NCBI RefSeq assembly: GCF_028069725.1
Contig: NZ_JANEWG010000024.1
Coordinates: 1-64,000 of the forward strand
Direction: 5' to 3'
DNA from: Citrobacter sp. Awk 4
Lineage (GTDB): Bacteria; Pseudomonadota; Gammaproteobacteria; Enterobacterales; Enterobacteriaceae
DNA length: 64,000 nt
Part shown: positions 12,105 to 22,259 of the stretch, one piece after another
Numbering within the stretch: position 1 is the stretch's first letter
Layout: every line of letters starts with the position of its first letter
Notes under the pieces: model-generated
Told to the model about the DNA's origin: nothing
What the model saw: the letters and a program-made list of their open reading frames with translations, nothing else
Databases searched by the model: none
Translations under genes and position numbers: made by a program

Positions 12105-14456
12105 TTACTCATTGTCCGGATCAAGACGACGGCGGCTAATGATACGCAGCAGACGCCACAGCACCCAGGCCAGAAGCACGACGCTCACCGCCGCCAGAAT
12201 GGCCAGCAGGACCGGGTGATTCGACAGGGCATACCACAGACGTTCAAACCACGGTAAATGGCCGACGTAGTAAACATCCCCTACCCGAAGGCTGTTAACA
12301 CCAGACTCACGAATGACCGAAACAGAACCAAACATCGCCGCTCGTTTTCCGCTGTCGTTCATTGCTTCATTCAGTAAGGTATAACCGCGCGGGCTATCGG
12401 CCAACAACGCAATCACACTTCGCTGATCGTTAAACGGTGACTGGAAGCCCACCACCGCCGCCATTGGGCCAGAGGAGGTCAGAGTCGTACGCACATCCGG
12501 CGCACGATCGGCCATATCCGGCATAATGCTCGGGAATGCGGTCTGGCGTGTCGGGGTGTTTACCCAGCTCTGCGTCGCCTGTACCAGCAGATCGATTCGC
12601 TTATCATCTTTCAGCTTATCGGGGATGGTGCCGATTAACATGATGTCGGCGTCTTTACCCTGAATCTGGCTGCTATCGTCGACGATGTTCAGGTTAATTG
12701 ACGGGAAGCCGGTTTGCGCCCCTATCGTCCCGGTCACATCCAGCAGCGTTTCCATCTGTGCTTCGTTCGGGGTTTTCGGCATAACCATGATGGTTTCGGA
12801 CAAGTCAGCCATACGGCTGAACGGGAAACCCGCATTCGCGAAAGCACGCAGATCCGGCATCGCGATAAAGTGGTAATACTTCGAGAAGTCGATAGTGGAA
12901 TCGTCGCTGATCACGACATGATTCTGTACCGGTTGGAAAGTCACGCAGTTATCAACAGATCCCCCTGGCATCGGGTTCATATACTGGAAGTCAAAGCGCA
13001 GCTGGTTCATTGCCCCCAGTTTCAACGCCGGGATCGCGACATCCGTTTTACCGTCCAGAAGCCCTTGCAGGACCGGCAGGCGCAGCAACAGGCGATTGCT
13101 TTCCTGTGTGCTGTTCAGATTAAACGCTTGCAGGAACTGGTTATTCAGACTGATATCCATCCGCGAACTGTCTTTCTGCGGCGGCGTGGTGTAACGGTAG
13201 TTGAGGTTCATATCAATACCGGTACTGCGTAACAGATACAGATCCGGCGGCAGGTTCAGCGACATGTTGATCGGCGCAGGTTCCAGCCCTGTTGACTGTA
13301 ACTGCTCTTCATAGGTTTTCAGCTCGCCAAAGGTCACCGCGCGGTCAGTACGCACCCAGTTCGGCGCATCATAGGGCTGACGGGCCAGCAGCGGCTTCAC
13401 TTCATTCACCACCACGCTATTGCCACGGAACAGAATATTTCCCTGAGCGATCCCCTTCGCGGCCTGTAACAGGTCTTTGTCATCACGACCAAAGACCACC
13501 AGCAGTTTCACATACGGGTTATCCGGATGGTTCATCATCTCGACAACCGGAGCTTTCACCGCCGGATAATCGCGCAGGAAGTCAGGGCGTTTGTCGTTAG
13601 TGGCAAAGACTATCGCATTACGATCCGGCAGTTTGTTATACATCACCGGGAAGTGCTGACCGCGCCAGCCCGAACGCGAACCAAACCAGGAAGAGACGAT
13701 CGATGCCGCCTGTTGCAGTTCCCGATCCGGTGATTGCGCAAATACCATAGGCAAGGTAACAGGACGATTATCTCGCGAGTCAAAGAACGGGATCGGGAAG
13801 TGAGAAAGATCGTTGTTTACCGGCAGCGTCTGGTAAGTCAGATCCAGTACGCTACTGCGGCCGACATCCACCCACAGCGTGCTGCTGGCTGGATTTTCAC
13901 AGACATCACGGTAGTGCCCGACGAACTCCAGACGCACCCGGTTAAAATCGGTAATAAACAAAGGGTTGATCGGCATCTGGGCCAGCGTTTTTTTACCCAG
14001 TTGCTCTTTAGTGACCGGCAATACGCCCATCAATTCATCGTTCAGGTAAACCTTGAGCTGAGACTGTATCGGCAACAGCGACGGCGAAGGGGTGTATTCG
14101 AGGTTCAACACCGCTTTCGAAACCACTTCATCGCTGCGCATCCCGAACTCAATACCACCGTTCGGGTTGACGCCACGCAGAACCATGCTGCCCGGCGGCG
14201 GCGCGATTTGCGCAAAGGTGAGCTTCACGTCGCGGGAAGGCGCCTTCTGCTCGACAATGGGCGCATTTGCCCCCGCCACACCCGGCATCACCTGACCAAC
14301 GGGCTGATTTTCATCTGCCGGCGCAGGCACAGCTGGCGCCTCTGTTGGCTCATCATTTACCAGTGGTTGCATTGCAGGCGTCGCATGCGTCATGAAAGAA
14401 GGGAACGTGCTCATCCCTATTGCCACTGCACAAATCCAGGAAAGTTTTCTTTTCAT
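12105..14456 (-). CDS. bcsB: Cellulose synthase regulatory subunit BcsB
   Basis: Periplasmic partner of BcsA, anchored by a single C-terminal helix and needed for synthase activity; its carbohydrate-binding domains guide the glucan. From the ATG at 14456 the product is 783 residues (E. coli 779): signal peptide (residues 1-25), alternating carbohydrate-binding and flavodoxin-like domains, and a C-terminal TM near 745-768 followed by an Arg-rich tail. The frame stays open to 14543, but that longer start overlaps the bcsA 3' end and replaces the signal peptide start, so I reject it. The spacing to bcsA is 10 bp. Confidence 0.95.
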   Translation of the reverse strand: MKRKLSWICAVAIGMSTFPSFMTHATPAMQPLVNDEPTEAPAVPAPADENQPVGQVMPGVAGANAPIVEQKAPSRDVKLTFAQIAPPPGSMVLRGVNPNGGIEFGMRSDEVVSKAVLNLEYTPSPSLLPIQSQLKVYLNDELMGVLPVTKEQLGKKTLAQMPINPLFITDFNRVRLEFVGHYRDVCENPASSTLWVDVGRSSVLDLTYQTLPVNNDLSHFPIPFFDSRDNRPVTLPMVFAQSPDRELQQAASIVSSWFGSRSGWRGQHFPVMYNKLPDRNAIVFATNDKRPDFLRDYPAVKAPVVEMMNHPDNPYVKLLVVFGRDDKDLLQAAKGIAQGNILFRGNSVVVNEVKPLLARQPYDAPNWVRTDRAVTFGELKTYEEQLQSTGLEPAPINMSLNLPPDLYLLRSTGIDMNLNYRYTTPPQKDSSRMDISLNNQFLQAFNLNSTQESNRLLLRLPVLQGLLDGKTDVAIPALKLGAMNQLRFDFQYMNPMPGGSVDNCVTFQPVQNHVVISDDSTIDFSKYYHFIAMPDLRAFANAGFPFSRMADLSETIMVMPKTPNEAQMETLLDVTGTIGAQTGFPSINLNIVDDSSQIQGKDADIMLIGTIPDKLKDDKRIDLLVQATQSWVNTPTRQTAFPSIMPDMADRAPDVRTTLTSSGPMAAVVGFQSPFNDQRSVIALLADSPRGYTLLNEAMNDSGKRAAMFGSVSVIRESGVNSLRVGDVYYVGHLPWFERLWYALSNHPVLLAILAAVSVVLLAWVLWRLLRIISRRRLDPDNE

Positions 14457-14466
14457 CGCGTTATCA

Positions 14467-17085
14467 TCATTGTTGAGCCATAACCTGATCCGGCTGTTGT
14501 ACCGCCACGTCCCGCTCTGGGCGACGTGGAATAAACGACACAATCCAGGAAACCAGCGTCGTCAGAGACCGGAAAATTACTTTGACGGAAGACGGGGCAA
14601 ACTCCGCGAGGTGCCGATAACCACGGAAGCCCAGCTTCAGAATATCCAGCAGACTTTCCAGAGGTTTATCTTCCGGGAAGCTGTCCTGCCAAAGCGCCCA
14701 GGTATCTGCCCGGGCGAACGTGCACTGTACAAAATCAATATGTTGCTTCGTGGTCAATGGCATCAGTTGCAGCCCCACTTCATTGCCCATCACGCGCACA
14801 ACTTGCGTCGGGAAGACATATTCCTGCTGGCCGCGCTTGAGCAACAAATTCACCTTCTGCCCTTCCAGCACCTGCGCCTTGCCGTTGATCTTGATCCCCA
14901 GACCGCCGTCGGAGAAGTCATGCACGGTGCACGAGAACAGATGACCATCTTCACGGGCAATCGCGGCAGGCATTGAGATCTCAACACGATGCGCCCGTCT
15001 GACCTGTTTGCTCTCCACAGAAACGGCCACCGCGCCGCCGAGAATAATCAGGTTGTATAAAACCCATACCAGGCTGACGATCACGGTGAGGATTTCGTTT
15101 TCAGGACCGTAATAGAAGCGCCAAACGCCCACAGCCACGCCCAGCAGGTTGAGCAAAACCAGGAAGATATAGGGTCGCGAGATAACCCAGTCCACGTACT
15201 CCTCTTCGACCAGCCCGCCTTTTGCCGTCACGTTAAACTTCCCTTTGTGCGGGTTGATCAGCGCCACCATCGTCGGCGGGGCGATATACCATGCCAGCAC
15301 CGTTTCGTAGATCTCACTCCAGAACGAGTGGCGGTATTTCCCCTGGATCTTCGAGTTAGTCAGGCTGGCGTGGATCATGTGCGGCAACACGAACAGCGCA
15401 ATCATCAGCGCAGGGGCATAGATGATATAGGCGTGTAACAGCAAGAAGGCCAAAGGCGCTGTGAGGAAGATTAGCCGGGGGATACCCGACAAAAAGTGGA
15501 ACATGGCGTTCACGTAACACAATCGCTGCGCCAGCTTTAAGCCTTTGCCGGTGAGCGGGTTGTCCAGACGGAAGATTTGCACCATCCCACGCGCCCAACG
15601 AATACGTTGCCCGATATGCGCTGACAGACTTTCTGTCGCCAGCCCTGCCGCCTGCGGAATACGCATATAGGCAGAGGTATAACCACGGCGGTGTAAACGC
15701 AGCGAGGTATGGGCGTCTTCGGTCACGGTTTCTACGGCAATGCCACCAATCTCATCTAACGGTTTACGACGGATCACCGCGCACGAACCGCAGAAGAAGG
15801 TGGCATCCCACATATCGTTGCCATCCTGCACCAGCCCATAGAACAGTGTCCCTTCGTTCGGCGTTTTGCGAAAACGCCCCAGGTTGCGTTCAAATGGGTC
15901 CGGCGAGAAGAAATGGTGTGGCGTCTGCATCATCGCGAGCTGTTTCTCTTTGAGGAACCAGCCCATCGTCATTTGCAGGAACGAGCGCGTCGGCACGTGG
16001 TCGCAGTCAAATATCGACACAAACTCGCCTTTCGCATACTTCAGTGCGTTGTTAATGTTCCCGGCTTTCGCGTGTTCATGGGTGGGGCGAGCGATGTATT
16101 CCACCCCTACGGTCTGAGCAAACTGGCGGAACTCTTCTCGCCCGCCATCATCCAGAATCCAGATCTTCACCTTATCTTTTGGCCAGTCGATACCCAACGA
16201 CGCATAAATGGTGTTTTTCACCACACTGAGATCTTCGTTGTACGTGGGCACAAAAATATCGACGGTCGGCCATTGCGCCATATCTTTTGGCAACGGAACA
16301 GGCTGACGATTAAGCGGCCAAATGACCTGGAAATAACCCAGCACCAGAACGATCCAGGCATAGGTTTCGGCAAACAGTAAAACGAGACCACACACCAGAC
16401 TCACCGGGTCATCCCAGTTCAGCGTCGACGTGTAGCGCCACCAGATATAACGGCAGGATACCGTCAGCGACAGCACGATCAGCATCAGAGCGGAGAAACG
16501 TCCCGGCAGTCGGCGCACCAATAACGCCACCCCCCACAACAGAATAAGGAAGATAAACTGTGACAGTGGGTTAAACGGCTGGGTAATACAAATCACCGCT
16601 AAAATCAGCGAAAACGTTACGATAATGCCCAGAATAAATCGACGCGCCCCAGTGCTGAGATGCCCCAACTCTTTTTTCGTGTCCAGGTGGAGAGTGCGCT
16701 GGCTTACGCGCTCAGGCAACGCGTCCATCCATTGATGGTAGCGACCACGCACGCCCTGCAAACGGGCAAACGACCGCCAGCGCGGTTCGCTATTTTCTTT
16801 TCGCCGGGAAGTCGCCATCAACCAAAGCGTTTGAATGGCGTAGCGGACAGGATCCAGAGGACGCGGGCGGGCGGCGTTAATATGCGGATACAGCGCCTTA
16901 TGCTGGCCACGAACACGCTGCCAGCGCGGATGTTCAAGCGGGATAAACATCCATGCCAGAATCACCCAAAAACAGCCCATCGCGGCGCTGAAACATGACG
17001 CGCCATGACGACGATAACCCTGATAACGCTCGCTCAGGCGCGCGCTAACCGGCGGAATGAGTAACCACCGGGACAGGATACTCAT
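14467..17085 (-). CDS. bcsA: Cellulose synthase catalytic subunit BcsA
   Basis: Inner-membrane processive glycosyltransferase that polymerises UDP-glucose into beta-1,4-glucan and threads it across the membrane. The 872 residues match E. coli BcsA. Visible GT2 motifs are DDG near residue 313, DCD near 360, TED near 455 and QRIRW near 491, all intact. The C-terminal PilZ domain has the c-di-GMP residues RRAHR near 695 and DFSDGG near 722. Several TM segments flank the catalytic domain. The start overlaps the bcsQ stop by 4 bp. Confidence 0.97.
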   Translation of the reverse strand: MSILSRWLLIPPVSARLSERYQGYRRHGASCFSAAMGCFWVILAWMFIPLEHPRWQRVRGQHKALYPHINAARPRPLDPVRYAIQTLWLMATSRRKENSEPRWRSFARLQGVRGRYHQWMDALPERVSQRTLHLDTKKELGHLSTGARRFILGIIVTFSLILAVICITQPFNPLSQFIFLILLWGVALLVRRLPGRFSALMLIVLSLTVSCRYIWWRYTSTLNWDDPVSLVCGLVLLFAETYAWIVLVLGYFQVIWPLNRQPVPLPKDMAQWPTVDIFVPTYNEDLSVVKNTIYASLGIDWPKDKVKIWILDDGGREEFRQFAQTVGVEYIARPTHEHAKAGNINNALKYAKGEFVSIFDCDHVPTRSFLQMTMGWFLKEKQLAMMQTPHHFFSPDPFERNLGRFRKTPNEGTLFYGLVQDGNDMWDATFFCGSCAVIRRKPLDEIGGIAVETVTEDAHTSLRLHRRGYTSAYMRIPQAAGLATESLSAHIGQRIRWARGMVQIFRLDNPLTGKGLKLAQRLCYVNAMFHFLSGIPRLIFLTAPLAFLLLHAYIIYAPALMIALFVLPHMIHASLTNSKIQGKYRHSFWSEIYETVLAWYIAPPTMVALINPHKGKFNVTAKGGLVEEEYVDWVISRPYIFLVLLNLLGVAVGVWRFYYGPENEILTVIVSLVWVLYNLIILGGAVAVSVESKQVRRAHRVEISMPAAIAREDGHLFSCTVHDFSDGGLGIKINGKAQVLEGQKVNLLLKRGQQEYVFPTQVVRVMGNEVGLQLMPLTTKQHIDFVQCTFARADTWALWQDSFPEDKPLESLLDILKLGFRGYRHLAEFAPSSVKVIFRSLTTLVSWIVSFIPRRPERDVAVQQPDQVMAQQ

Positions 17086-17834
17086 GATGGGCTCCCGACA
17101 GGCGTTTTATGACTGGCATAATGCAACAGACACCAGTTTGCCAGCGTCAGTATCTCTTCTGCCGCCAGTGAATCGCTGCGATACTCTCCCAGCGGCTGTT
17201 TCGACGCCATGCACTCCGCCATCGCTTCATCCCGGTGAATGATCATCGGTAACAGACGACGCTGGCTTTGCAGCCAAATCTGGTACAGGTCATCCTGCAA
17301 CTGGCTGCCGATGCGTAAGTCATTAATCAGAATATGCGCACCAGTAGGCAGCGCCTGCTGGTGAAGACGGATATGGCAGTTCGTGTCTGCTTTCACCACA
17401 GCCAGCGTGTGATCGCAAATATTCACCCACTGACGGGTGATCGGTGAAGTGTCAGAGGGAAGATCCAGCAGGATCCATGAATAATGCCCGCTCTCTTTCA
17501 GCGCGGAGATCCCCTCGAAGATACCGCCCAGGCGATCCTGCCACTCCTGAGGGTTTTCACGCTCTTGCGCACTCAGTTGACCAAATGGCAGCAGGTCGAG
17601 TTGCGAGGTGTAGCGCATTCCGGCATCACGCCAGTCACGGTTATCCAGTATCGCCCTCGCCCAGCCTTCACGGTGAACAAAGTCCACGTTGAATGACAGG
17701 CGCAACAAATTATCGGGACTGGCATCCACGACCAGCACGTTTTCCCCTAATATCTGCAACGCCCAGGCGAGTGCCGAAGTGATCGACGTGGTACCCACAC
17801 CACCGCGCACGCCCTGCAATCCCAGAATAGCCAT
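17082..17834 (-). CDS. bcsQ: Cellulose biosynthesis ATPase BcsQ (MinD/ParA-like)
   Basis: SIMIBI/MinD-type ATPase that with BcsR and BcsE forms the cytosolic collar of the Bcs secretion complex. The 250-residue frame is uninterrupted. The deviant Walker A is near residues 8-17 (GVRGGVGTTS), with a Thr at the position of the usual P-loop Lys, as in other enterobacterial BcsQ. E. coli K-12 carries an early stop in this gene that makes it cellulose-negative; no such lesion is present here. Four-base overlap with bcsA and 11 bp from bcsR. Confidence 0.94.
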   Translation of the reverse strand: MAILGLQGVRGGVGTTSITSALAWALQILGENVLVVDASPDNLLRLSFNVDFVHREGWARAILDNRDWRDAGMRYTSQLDLLPFGQLSAQERENPQEWQDRLGGIFEGISALKESGHYSWILLDLPSDTSPITRQWVNICDHTLAVVKADTNCHIRLHQQALPTGAHILINDLRIGSQLQDDLYQIWLQSQRRLLPMIIHRDEAMAECMASKQPLGEYRSDSLAAEEILTLANWCLLHYASHKTPVGSPS

Positions 17835-17845
17835 CCACGGCTCCC

Positions 17846-18034
17846 TTATTGTTGTTGCGCAAATTCAGCCAGCAACGGCCAGCGTTTAATCGCCGCAGAG
17901 AGCTGCTCGCGTTGGGAAATATCGGTGTAATCTATTTCAGGCAGCGAAAATGCCTGACTTAAGGCCAGAAAATCATTTTGGAAGGTATAGCCCAAAGCTG
18001 AATCAGACTGAGTACCTGGTTCATTGTTATACAT
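17846..18034 (-). CDS. bcsR: Cellulose biosynthesis protein BcsR
   Basis: A 62-residue cytosolic protein, the same length as E. coli YhjR/BcsR, with the conserved C-terminal half (SLPEIDYTDISQREQL, then the KRWPLL helix). It forms a tandem with BcsQ and is required for assembly of the synthase complex. First gene of the leftward bcs operon; the start at 18034 has an AAGGGAT ribosome site. The 290-bp space up to bcsE must hold divergent promoters, but I could not assign -35/-10 boxes with confidence. Confidence 0.92.
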   Translation of the reverse strand: MYNNEPGTQSDSALGYTFQNDFLALSQAFSLPEIDYTDISQREQLSAAIKRWPLLAEFAQQQ

Positions 18035-18324
18035 TCTGATTTATCCCTTTTGAATATACTCACCATGCTTCAGACATTTTTCTGGCTGCATTCCATCCCT
18101 TCCCATCGTTAATCTTCAGCACAGAGAATCTGTTCGCTTTTTGAACTTCCTGGTGCACAATTTATAATGATAATGAAAACTCAGAGAACGATGTCGCAAG
18201 GCTTCCTGCCTGACGGATGGATTCACATGCTAAATCTGATGCGTTTTAATTTCAATGTTAGGTTTATTTCTGTGCTTTCGCTAGTAAACTGATAAGCAGA
18301 TAAAATAGTGACAAGAGGGACACT

Positions 18325-19884
18325 GTGGACCCCGTATTTTCTATCGGTATCTCATCATTATGGGATGAACTGCGCCATATGCCAGCTGGCGGTGTCTGGT
18401 GGCTTAACGCTGATCGCAATGAAGACGCCATCAGCATGGTGAATCAAACGATTGCGTCTCAAACAGGCAACGCGAAAGTCGCGGTCATTTGCATGGGGAA
18501 CGATCTGGAAAAATCGGTTAAATTAGATGAGGCTCACGGCCCGGAAAAAATTCAGTTATTTTCCATGCCGAACTCGGAAAAGGGACTATACTCCTTGCCC
18601 CGCGATTTGCTTTGTTCCCTCCAGCCCACTCATTATCTTTTTATTCTTATTTGCGCAAATAACGCGTGGCAAAATATATCTTCAGAGCGACTACGTCAGT
18701 GGCTGGCAAAAATGAATAAATGGACCCAACGCCATCACTGTTCACTGCTGGTCATTAACCCTGGGAACAATAATGATAAGCAGTCATCATTGTTGATGGG
18801 AGAATATCGCTCACTTTTCGGTCTCGCCAGTTTACGTTTTCAGGGCGATCAACATCTGTTTGATATTGCATTCTGGTGCAATGAAAAAGGGGTCAGCGCA
18901 CGTCAGCAACTCACCTTGCGCCATCAGGATAATCGCTGGGAACTGGCGCAACAGGAAGAAGCGGAGATCCAGCCTCGTAGCGATGAAAAACGGATCCTCG
19001 GCAATGTTGCCGTACTCGAAGGCGCTCCCCCGCTCTCTGAGCACTGGATGCTTTTCGACAATAACGAAACCTTATTCAATGAAGCGCGTACCGCTCAGGC
19101 GGCGACAATTATTTTCTCTCTGGCTCAGAATAACCAAATCGAACCGATAGCGCGAAACATCCATACCCTGCGTCGCCAGCGAGGCAGCGCGCTGAAAATC
19201 ATTGTGCGGGAAAACACCGCCAGTTTACGCGCCACCGACGAACGCCTGTTATTAGGCTGCGGCGCCAACATGGTCGTTCCGTGGAACGCGCCTCTCTCTC
19301 GCTGTCTGACGTTAATTGAAAGCGTTCAGGGGCAACAATTTAGCCGTTACGTACCGGAAGACATCACCACGCTTCTCTCCATGACGCAGCCGCTGAAACT
19401 GCGCGGTTTTCAAAAATGGGATGTTTTCTGCGAAGCGGTGCACAACATGATGGCCAATACACTGCTTCCTGCGGATGGGAAAGGCGTTATGGTGGCGTTA
19501 CGACCGGTACCTGGCATACGTGTGGAGCAGGCGCTCACATTATGCCGTCCTAACCGCACCGGCGACATCATGACCATTGGCGGCAATCGTCTGGTGCTGT
19601 TTCTGTCATTCTGCCGGGTTAATGATTTGGACACCGCGCTGAACCATATTTTCCCGCTGCCGACAGGTGATATTTTCTCCAACCGTATGGTCTGGTTCGA
19701 AGACAACCTGATCAGTGCCGAACTGGTGCAAATGCGTTTACTGTCGCCAGAAATGTGGGGCAAACCGCTGCCGCTGGCACAAGGGCCGAACCCCGTTTTG
19801 AATGCTGAACACGATGGGCGGGTCTGGCGTCGAATTCCAAAACCATTGCGACTGCAGGATGATGCTATGGAGCGAACATCATGA
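18325..19884 (+). CDS. bcsE: c-di-GMP-binding protein BcsE
   Basis: Cytosolic c-di-GMP sensor that boosts cellulose synthesis by docking BcsRQ onto the synthase. The GIL-domain I-site is visible as RTGD at residues 411-414. The start is unusual: the ATG used in E. coli (product MRDIVDP...) is AAG here, so translation must begin at the GTG at 18325, five nucleotides after an AGAGGGA ribosome site. This gives 519 residues against 523. First gene of the bcsEFG operon, divergent from bcsR. Confidence 0.93.
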   Translation: MDPVFSIGISSLWDELRHMPAGGVWWLNADRNEDAISMVNQTIASQTGNAKVAVICMGNDLEKSVKLDEAHGPEKIQLFSMPNSEKGLYSLPRDLLCSLQPTHYLFILICANNAWQNISSERLRQWLAKMNKWTQRHHCSLLVINPGNNNDKQSSLLMGEYRSLFGLASLRFQGDQHLFDIAFWCNEKGVSARQQLTLRHQDNRWELAQQEEAEIQPRSDEKRILGNVAVLEGAPPLSEHWMLFDNNETLFNEARTAQAATIIFSLAQNNQIEPIARNIHTLRRQRGSALKIIVRENTASLRATDERLLLGCGANMVVPWNAPLSRCLTLIESVQGQQFSRYVPEDITTLLSMTQPLKLRGFQKWDVFCEAVHNMMANTLLPADGKGVMVALRPVPGIRVEQALTLCRPNRTGDIMTIGGNRLVLFLSFCRVNDLDTALNHIFPLPTGDIFSNRMVWFEDNLISAELVQMRLLSPEMWGKPLPLAQGPNPVLNAEHDGRVWRRIPKPLRLQDDAMERTS

Positions 19885-20072
19885 TGAATATCAATGATAT
19901 CATTCAAATCATTGTCTTCTGCGCACTGATTTTCTTCCCGCTGGGCTATCTGGCACGCCATTCGTTTAGCCGTATCCGGAACACGACCCGGCTTTTATTT
20001 GCCAAACCTCGCTATGTAAAACCAGCCGGAACCTTGCGCCGCGCTTCGAAAGTCAAGGCAGACAACAAATGA
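19881..20072 (+). CDS. bcsF: Small membrane protein BcsF
   Basis: A 63-residue protein with one TM helix (about residues 6-24) and a basic cytosolic tail, matching E. coli BcsF in length and in its [11 protein letters not shown] and [14 protein letters not shown] blocks. It recruits BcsE to the membrane and works with BcsG. ATGA overlap with bcsE and a second four-base overlap with bcsG show tight coupling. Confidence 0.93.
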   Translation: MMNINDIIQIIVFCALIFFPLGYLARHSFSRIRNTTRLLFAKPRYVKPAGTLRRASKVKADNK

Positions 20073-21748
20073 CTCAGTATACTCAATCCTCATCAATGCC
20101 TTCACCGTTATGGCAATACTGGCGTGGGCTTTCAGGCTGGAATTTTTACTTTCTGGTGAAATTCGGTCTGCTTTGGGCCGGCTATCTCAATTTCCACCCA
20201 TTACAAAACCTGGTATTCATGGCCTTTTTGCTCATGCCAATACCAAAGTACAGTTTGCATCGCCTTCGCCACTGGATTGCTATTCCGATTGGTTTTGCGC
20301 TTTTCTGGCATGATACCTGGCTACCAGGCCCGGAAAGCATCATTAGCCAGGGTTCGCAGGTTGCCGGATTTAGCGCCGACTATATGCTCGATCTGGTGAC
20401 CCGTTTTATCAACTGGCAGATGATTGGCGCGATATTCGTCCTGTTGATCGCCTGGTTGTTCCTGTCGCAATGGGTTCGGGTGACGGTTTTCGTCGTTGCG
20501 ATCCTCGTTTGGCTTAACGTGCTGACGCTGGCGGGGCCGAGTTTCTCTCTGTGGCCAGCAGGCCAGCCTACCAGTACGGTCACGACCACCGGCGGTTCTG
20601 CGGCAGCGACCGTAGCAACTGCGGGCGATACGCCCGTCGTGGGGGATATTCCGGCCCAGACGGCACCGCCAACCACCGCGAATCTGACAGCCTGGCTGAG
20701 TACCTTCTACAATGCCGAAGCGAAGCGGAAAACACCGTTCCCGGGTTCACTTCCTGCAGATGCTCAACCGTTCGAACTGTTGGTGATCAACATCTGTTCA
20801 CTCTCCTGGTCTGATGTCGAAGCCGCAGGTCTGGCGTCGCACCCACTGTGGGCGCATTTCGACATCCTGTTCAAACACTTTAACTCCGCAACCTCTTACA
20901 GCGGCCCGGCGGCAATTCGCCTGCTGCGCGCCAGCTGTGGTCAGCCTTCGCATACGAACCTGTATCAACCGGCGGGTAATGACTGCTACCTGTTTGATAA
21001 TTTGTCGAAGCTGGGCTTCACCCAGCATCTGATGATGGGACATAACGGCGAGTTTGGCGGCTTCCTGAAAGAAGTTCGTGAGAATGGCGGCATGCAAAGC
21101 GAGCTTATGGACCAGAAAGGTCTGCCTGTCACGCTGTTGGGCTTTGATGGCTCCCCGGTTTATGACGATACCGCCGTTCTTGATCGTTGGCTGGAAACCA
21201 CCGAGAAAGATCAAAACTCGCGGAGTGCGACGTTCTACAACACCCTGCCGCTACACGACGGGAACCACTTCCCTGGTGTCAGCAAAACGGCGGATTACAA
21301 AGTTCGCGCCCAAAAACTGTTCGATGAGCTGGATGCCTTCTTCACCGAGCTGGAGAAATCTGGCCGTAAAGTGATGGTAGTGATGGTGCCGGAACACGGC
21401 GGCGCGCTGAAAGGAGACAGAATGCAGGTCTCCGGTCTGCGTGATATCCCCAGCCCTGCTATTACCAATGTACCGGCTGCGGTGAAATTCTTCGGAATGA
21501 AAGCCCCTCACCAGGGCGCGCCAATCGATATCAATCAGCCGAGCAGCTACCTGGCGATCTCCGAACTGGTAGTGCGCGCCCTTGACGGGAAGCTGTTTAC
21601 AGAAGACAACGTTAACTGGAACCAACTGACGGGTGGACTGCCGCAGACTGCACCGGTCTCCGAGAATGCCAACGCAGTGGTGATTCAGTATCAGGGTAAA
21701 CCTTATGTACGCCTGAACGGCGGCGACTGGGTACCTTATCCGCAGTAA
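20069..21748 (+). CDS. bcsG: Cellulose phosphoethanolamine transferase BcsG
   Basis: Inner-membrane, zinc-dependent enzyme of the alkaline-phosphatase fold that transfers phosphoethanolamine from lipids to cellulose. The 559-residue protein has about five TM helices (residues 25-155), a Thr/Ala/Pro-rich linker (165-205) and a periplasmic catalytic domain. The nucleophile Ser278 (ATSYSGPA) and the zinc-site Cys243 (NICSLSW) are at the same numbers as in E. coli, and the C-terminal VPEHGG motif is present. Last gene of bcsEFG. Confidence 0.95.
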   Translation: MTQYTQSSSMPSPLWQYWRGLSGWNFYFLVKFGLLWAGYLNFHPLQNLVFMAFLLMPIPKYSLHRLRHWIAIPIGFALFWHDTWLPGPESIISQGSQVAGFSADYMLDLVTRFINWQMIGAIFVLLIAWLFLSQWVRVTVFVVAILVWLNVLTLAGPSFSLWPAGQPTSTVTTTGGSAAATVATAGDTPVVGDIPAQTAPPTTANLTAWLSTFYNAEAKRKTPFPGSLPADAQPFELLVINICSLSWSDVEAAGLASHPLWAHFDILFKHFNSATSYSGPAAIRLLRASCGQPSHTNLYQPAGNDCYLFDNLSKLGFTQHLMMGHNGEFGGFLKEVRENGGMQSELMDQKGLPVTLLGFDGSPVYDDTAVLDRWLETTEKDQNSRSATFYNTLPLHDGNHFPGVSKTADYKVRAQKLFDELDAFFTELEKSGRKVMVVMVPEHGGALKGDRMQVSGLRDIPSPAITNVPAAVKFFGMKAPHQGAPIDINQPSSYLAISELVVRALDGKLFTEDNVNWNQLTGGLPQTAPVSENANAVVIQYQGKPYVRLNGGDWVPYPQ

Positions 21749-21756
21749 ACCGAAAA

Positions 21757-21782
21757 AGGCCGCAGAGTCTCCTCTGCGGCCT
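21757..21782 (-). terminator. Terminator of the ldr toxin mRNA (opposed to bcsG)
   Basis: An 11-bp perfect stem (AGGCCGCAGAG / CTCTGCGGCCT) with a TCTC loop. The run of five T lies on the minus strand, so it is oriented to end the leftward ldr transcript; it may also slow bcsG read-through. Confidence 0.75.
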
Positions 21783-21831
21783 GGTTCGGGCGCATGTTGC
21801 CATCACAGCAGGCAGACGCCCACAAGGCACA

Positions 21832-21939
21832 TTACTTCCGGTGACGTAGCCAGTTCACAATCAGGCTGACAATAATGCCAGCAATGATCGGAGCCGCCAG
21901 ATCGTGCCAGAAGGCAGTGCCCAGCTGCATGAGCGTCAT
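21832..21939 (-). CDS. ldrD: Ldr-family type I toxin (LdrD-like small membrane peptide)
   Basis: A 35-residue peptide beginning MTLMQLGTAFWHDLAAP and ending NWLRHRK. It has the Ldr/Fst-like layout: acidic/aromatic start, one hydrophobic helix (about residues 13-29) and a basic C-terminus. E. coli carries ldrD/rdlD at exactly this position, between bcsG and yhjV. Ldr peptides depolarise the membrane when overproduced and are held off by the antisense RNA Rdl; the probable Rdl lies just upstream on the plus strand. Only one copy is present here, unlike the triplicate ldrABC of E. coli K-12. Confidence 0.88.
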   Translation of the reverse strand: MTLMQLGTAFWHDLAAPIIAGIIVSLIVNWLRHRK

Positions 21940-21984
21940 AGAGCCGCCTGTGTTGCAATGGCAACTGTTCACGGCTATCCTTGA

Positions 21985-22052
21985 GTTGTTCAGGTTCAAG
22001 TCAGCCCCCGTTTTGTTGCCAGGTTTATACCGAACAACGTGCGGGGGTTTTC
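21985..22052 (+). ncRNA. rdlD: Probable Rdl antisense RNA of the ldr toxin
   Basis: Opposite the long leader of the ldr mRNA, a plus-strand hairpin pairs CCCCCG (22005-22010) with CGGGGG (22042-22047), reinforced by an inner GTTG/CAAC pairing, and ends in a T-rich tract: the form of a short antisense RNA with a rho-independent terminator. Position and the GGTTCAAGTCAGCCCCCG block fit Rdl RNAs as I remember them. The 5' end is a guess. Confidence 0.6.
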
Positions 22053-22229
22053 TCTTTCCAGCAACCGATGCCGCCGGGGATCAAGCCCCCGCAACATTGC
22101 GCCTCACCGGGGAAACCCGGCTTATCGCGGATTCTACGGCAACCCTCAGCGCTTATCATCCCGCACTCCCCACACTGCGTGACGCTTCGCATATACAGAA
22201 TGTTCATGCCGATCGGCCACTCCGCCGCT

Positions 22230-22259
22230 GGAAAGATTCTTGCCAGTTGGCAACTTTCC
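22230..22259. promoter_or_regulatory. Candidate activator-binding dyad upstream of megL
   Basis: A nested palindrome: inner arms TTGCCA / TGGCAA (22240-22253) and outer arms GGAAAG / CTTTCC. Its centre is about 96 bp upstream of the start point predicted from the sigma-54 promoter, the usual distance for an enhancer-binding protein. The adjacent regulator at 25042-26256 is the obvious candidate ligand, but that link is inference. Confidence 0.45.

Noticed and set aside
13734-14483. Plus-strand open frame of about 250 codons opposite bcsB
   Set aside because: Shadow of bcsB; Arg/His-rich and without domain features.
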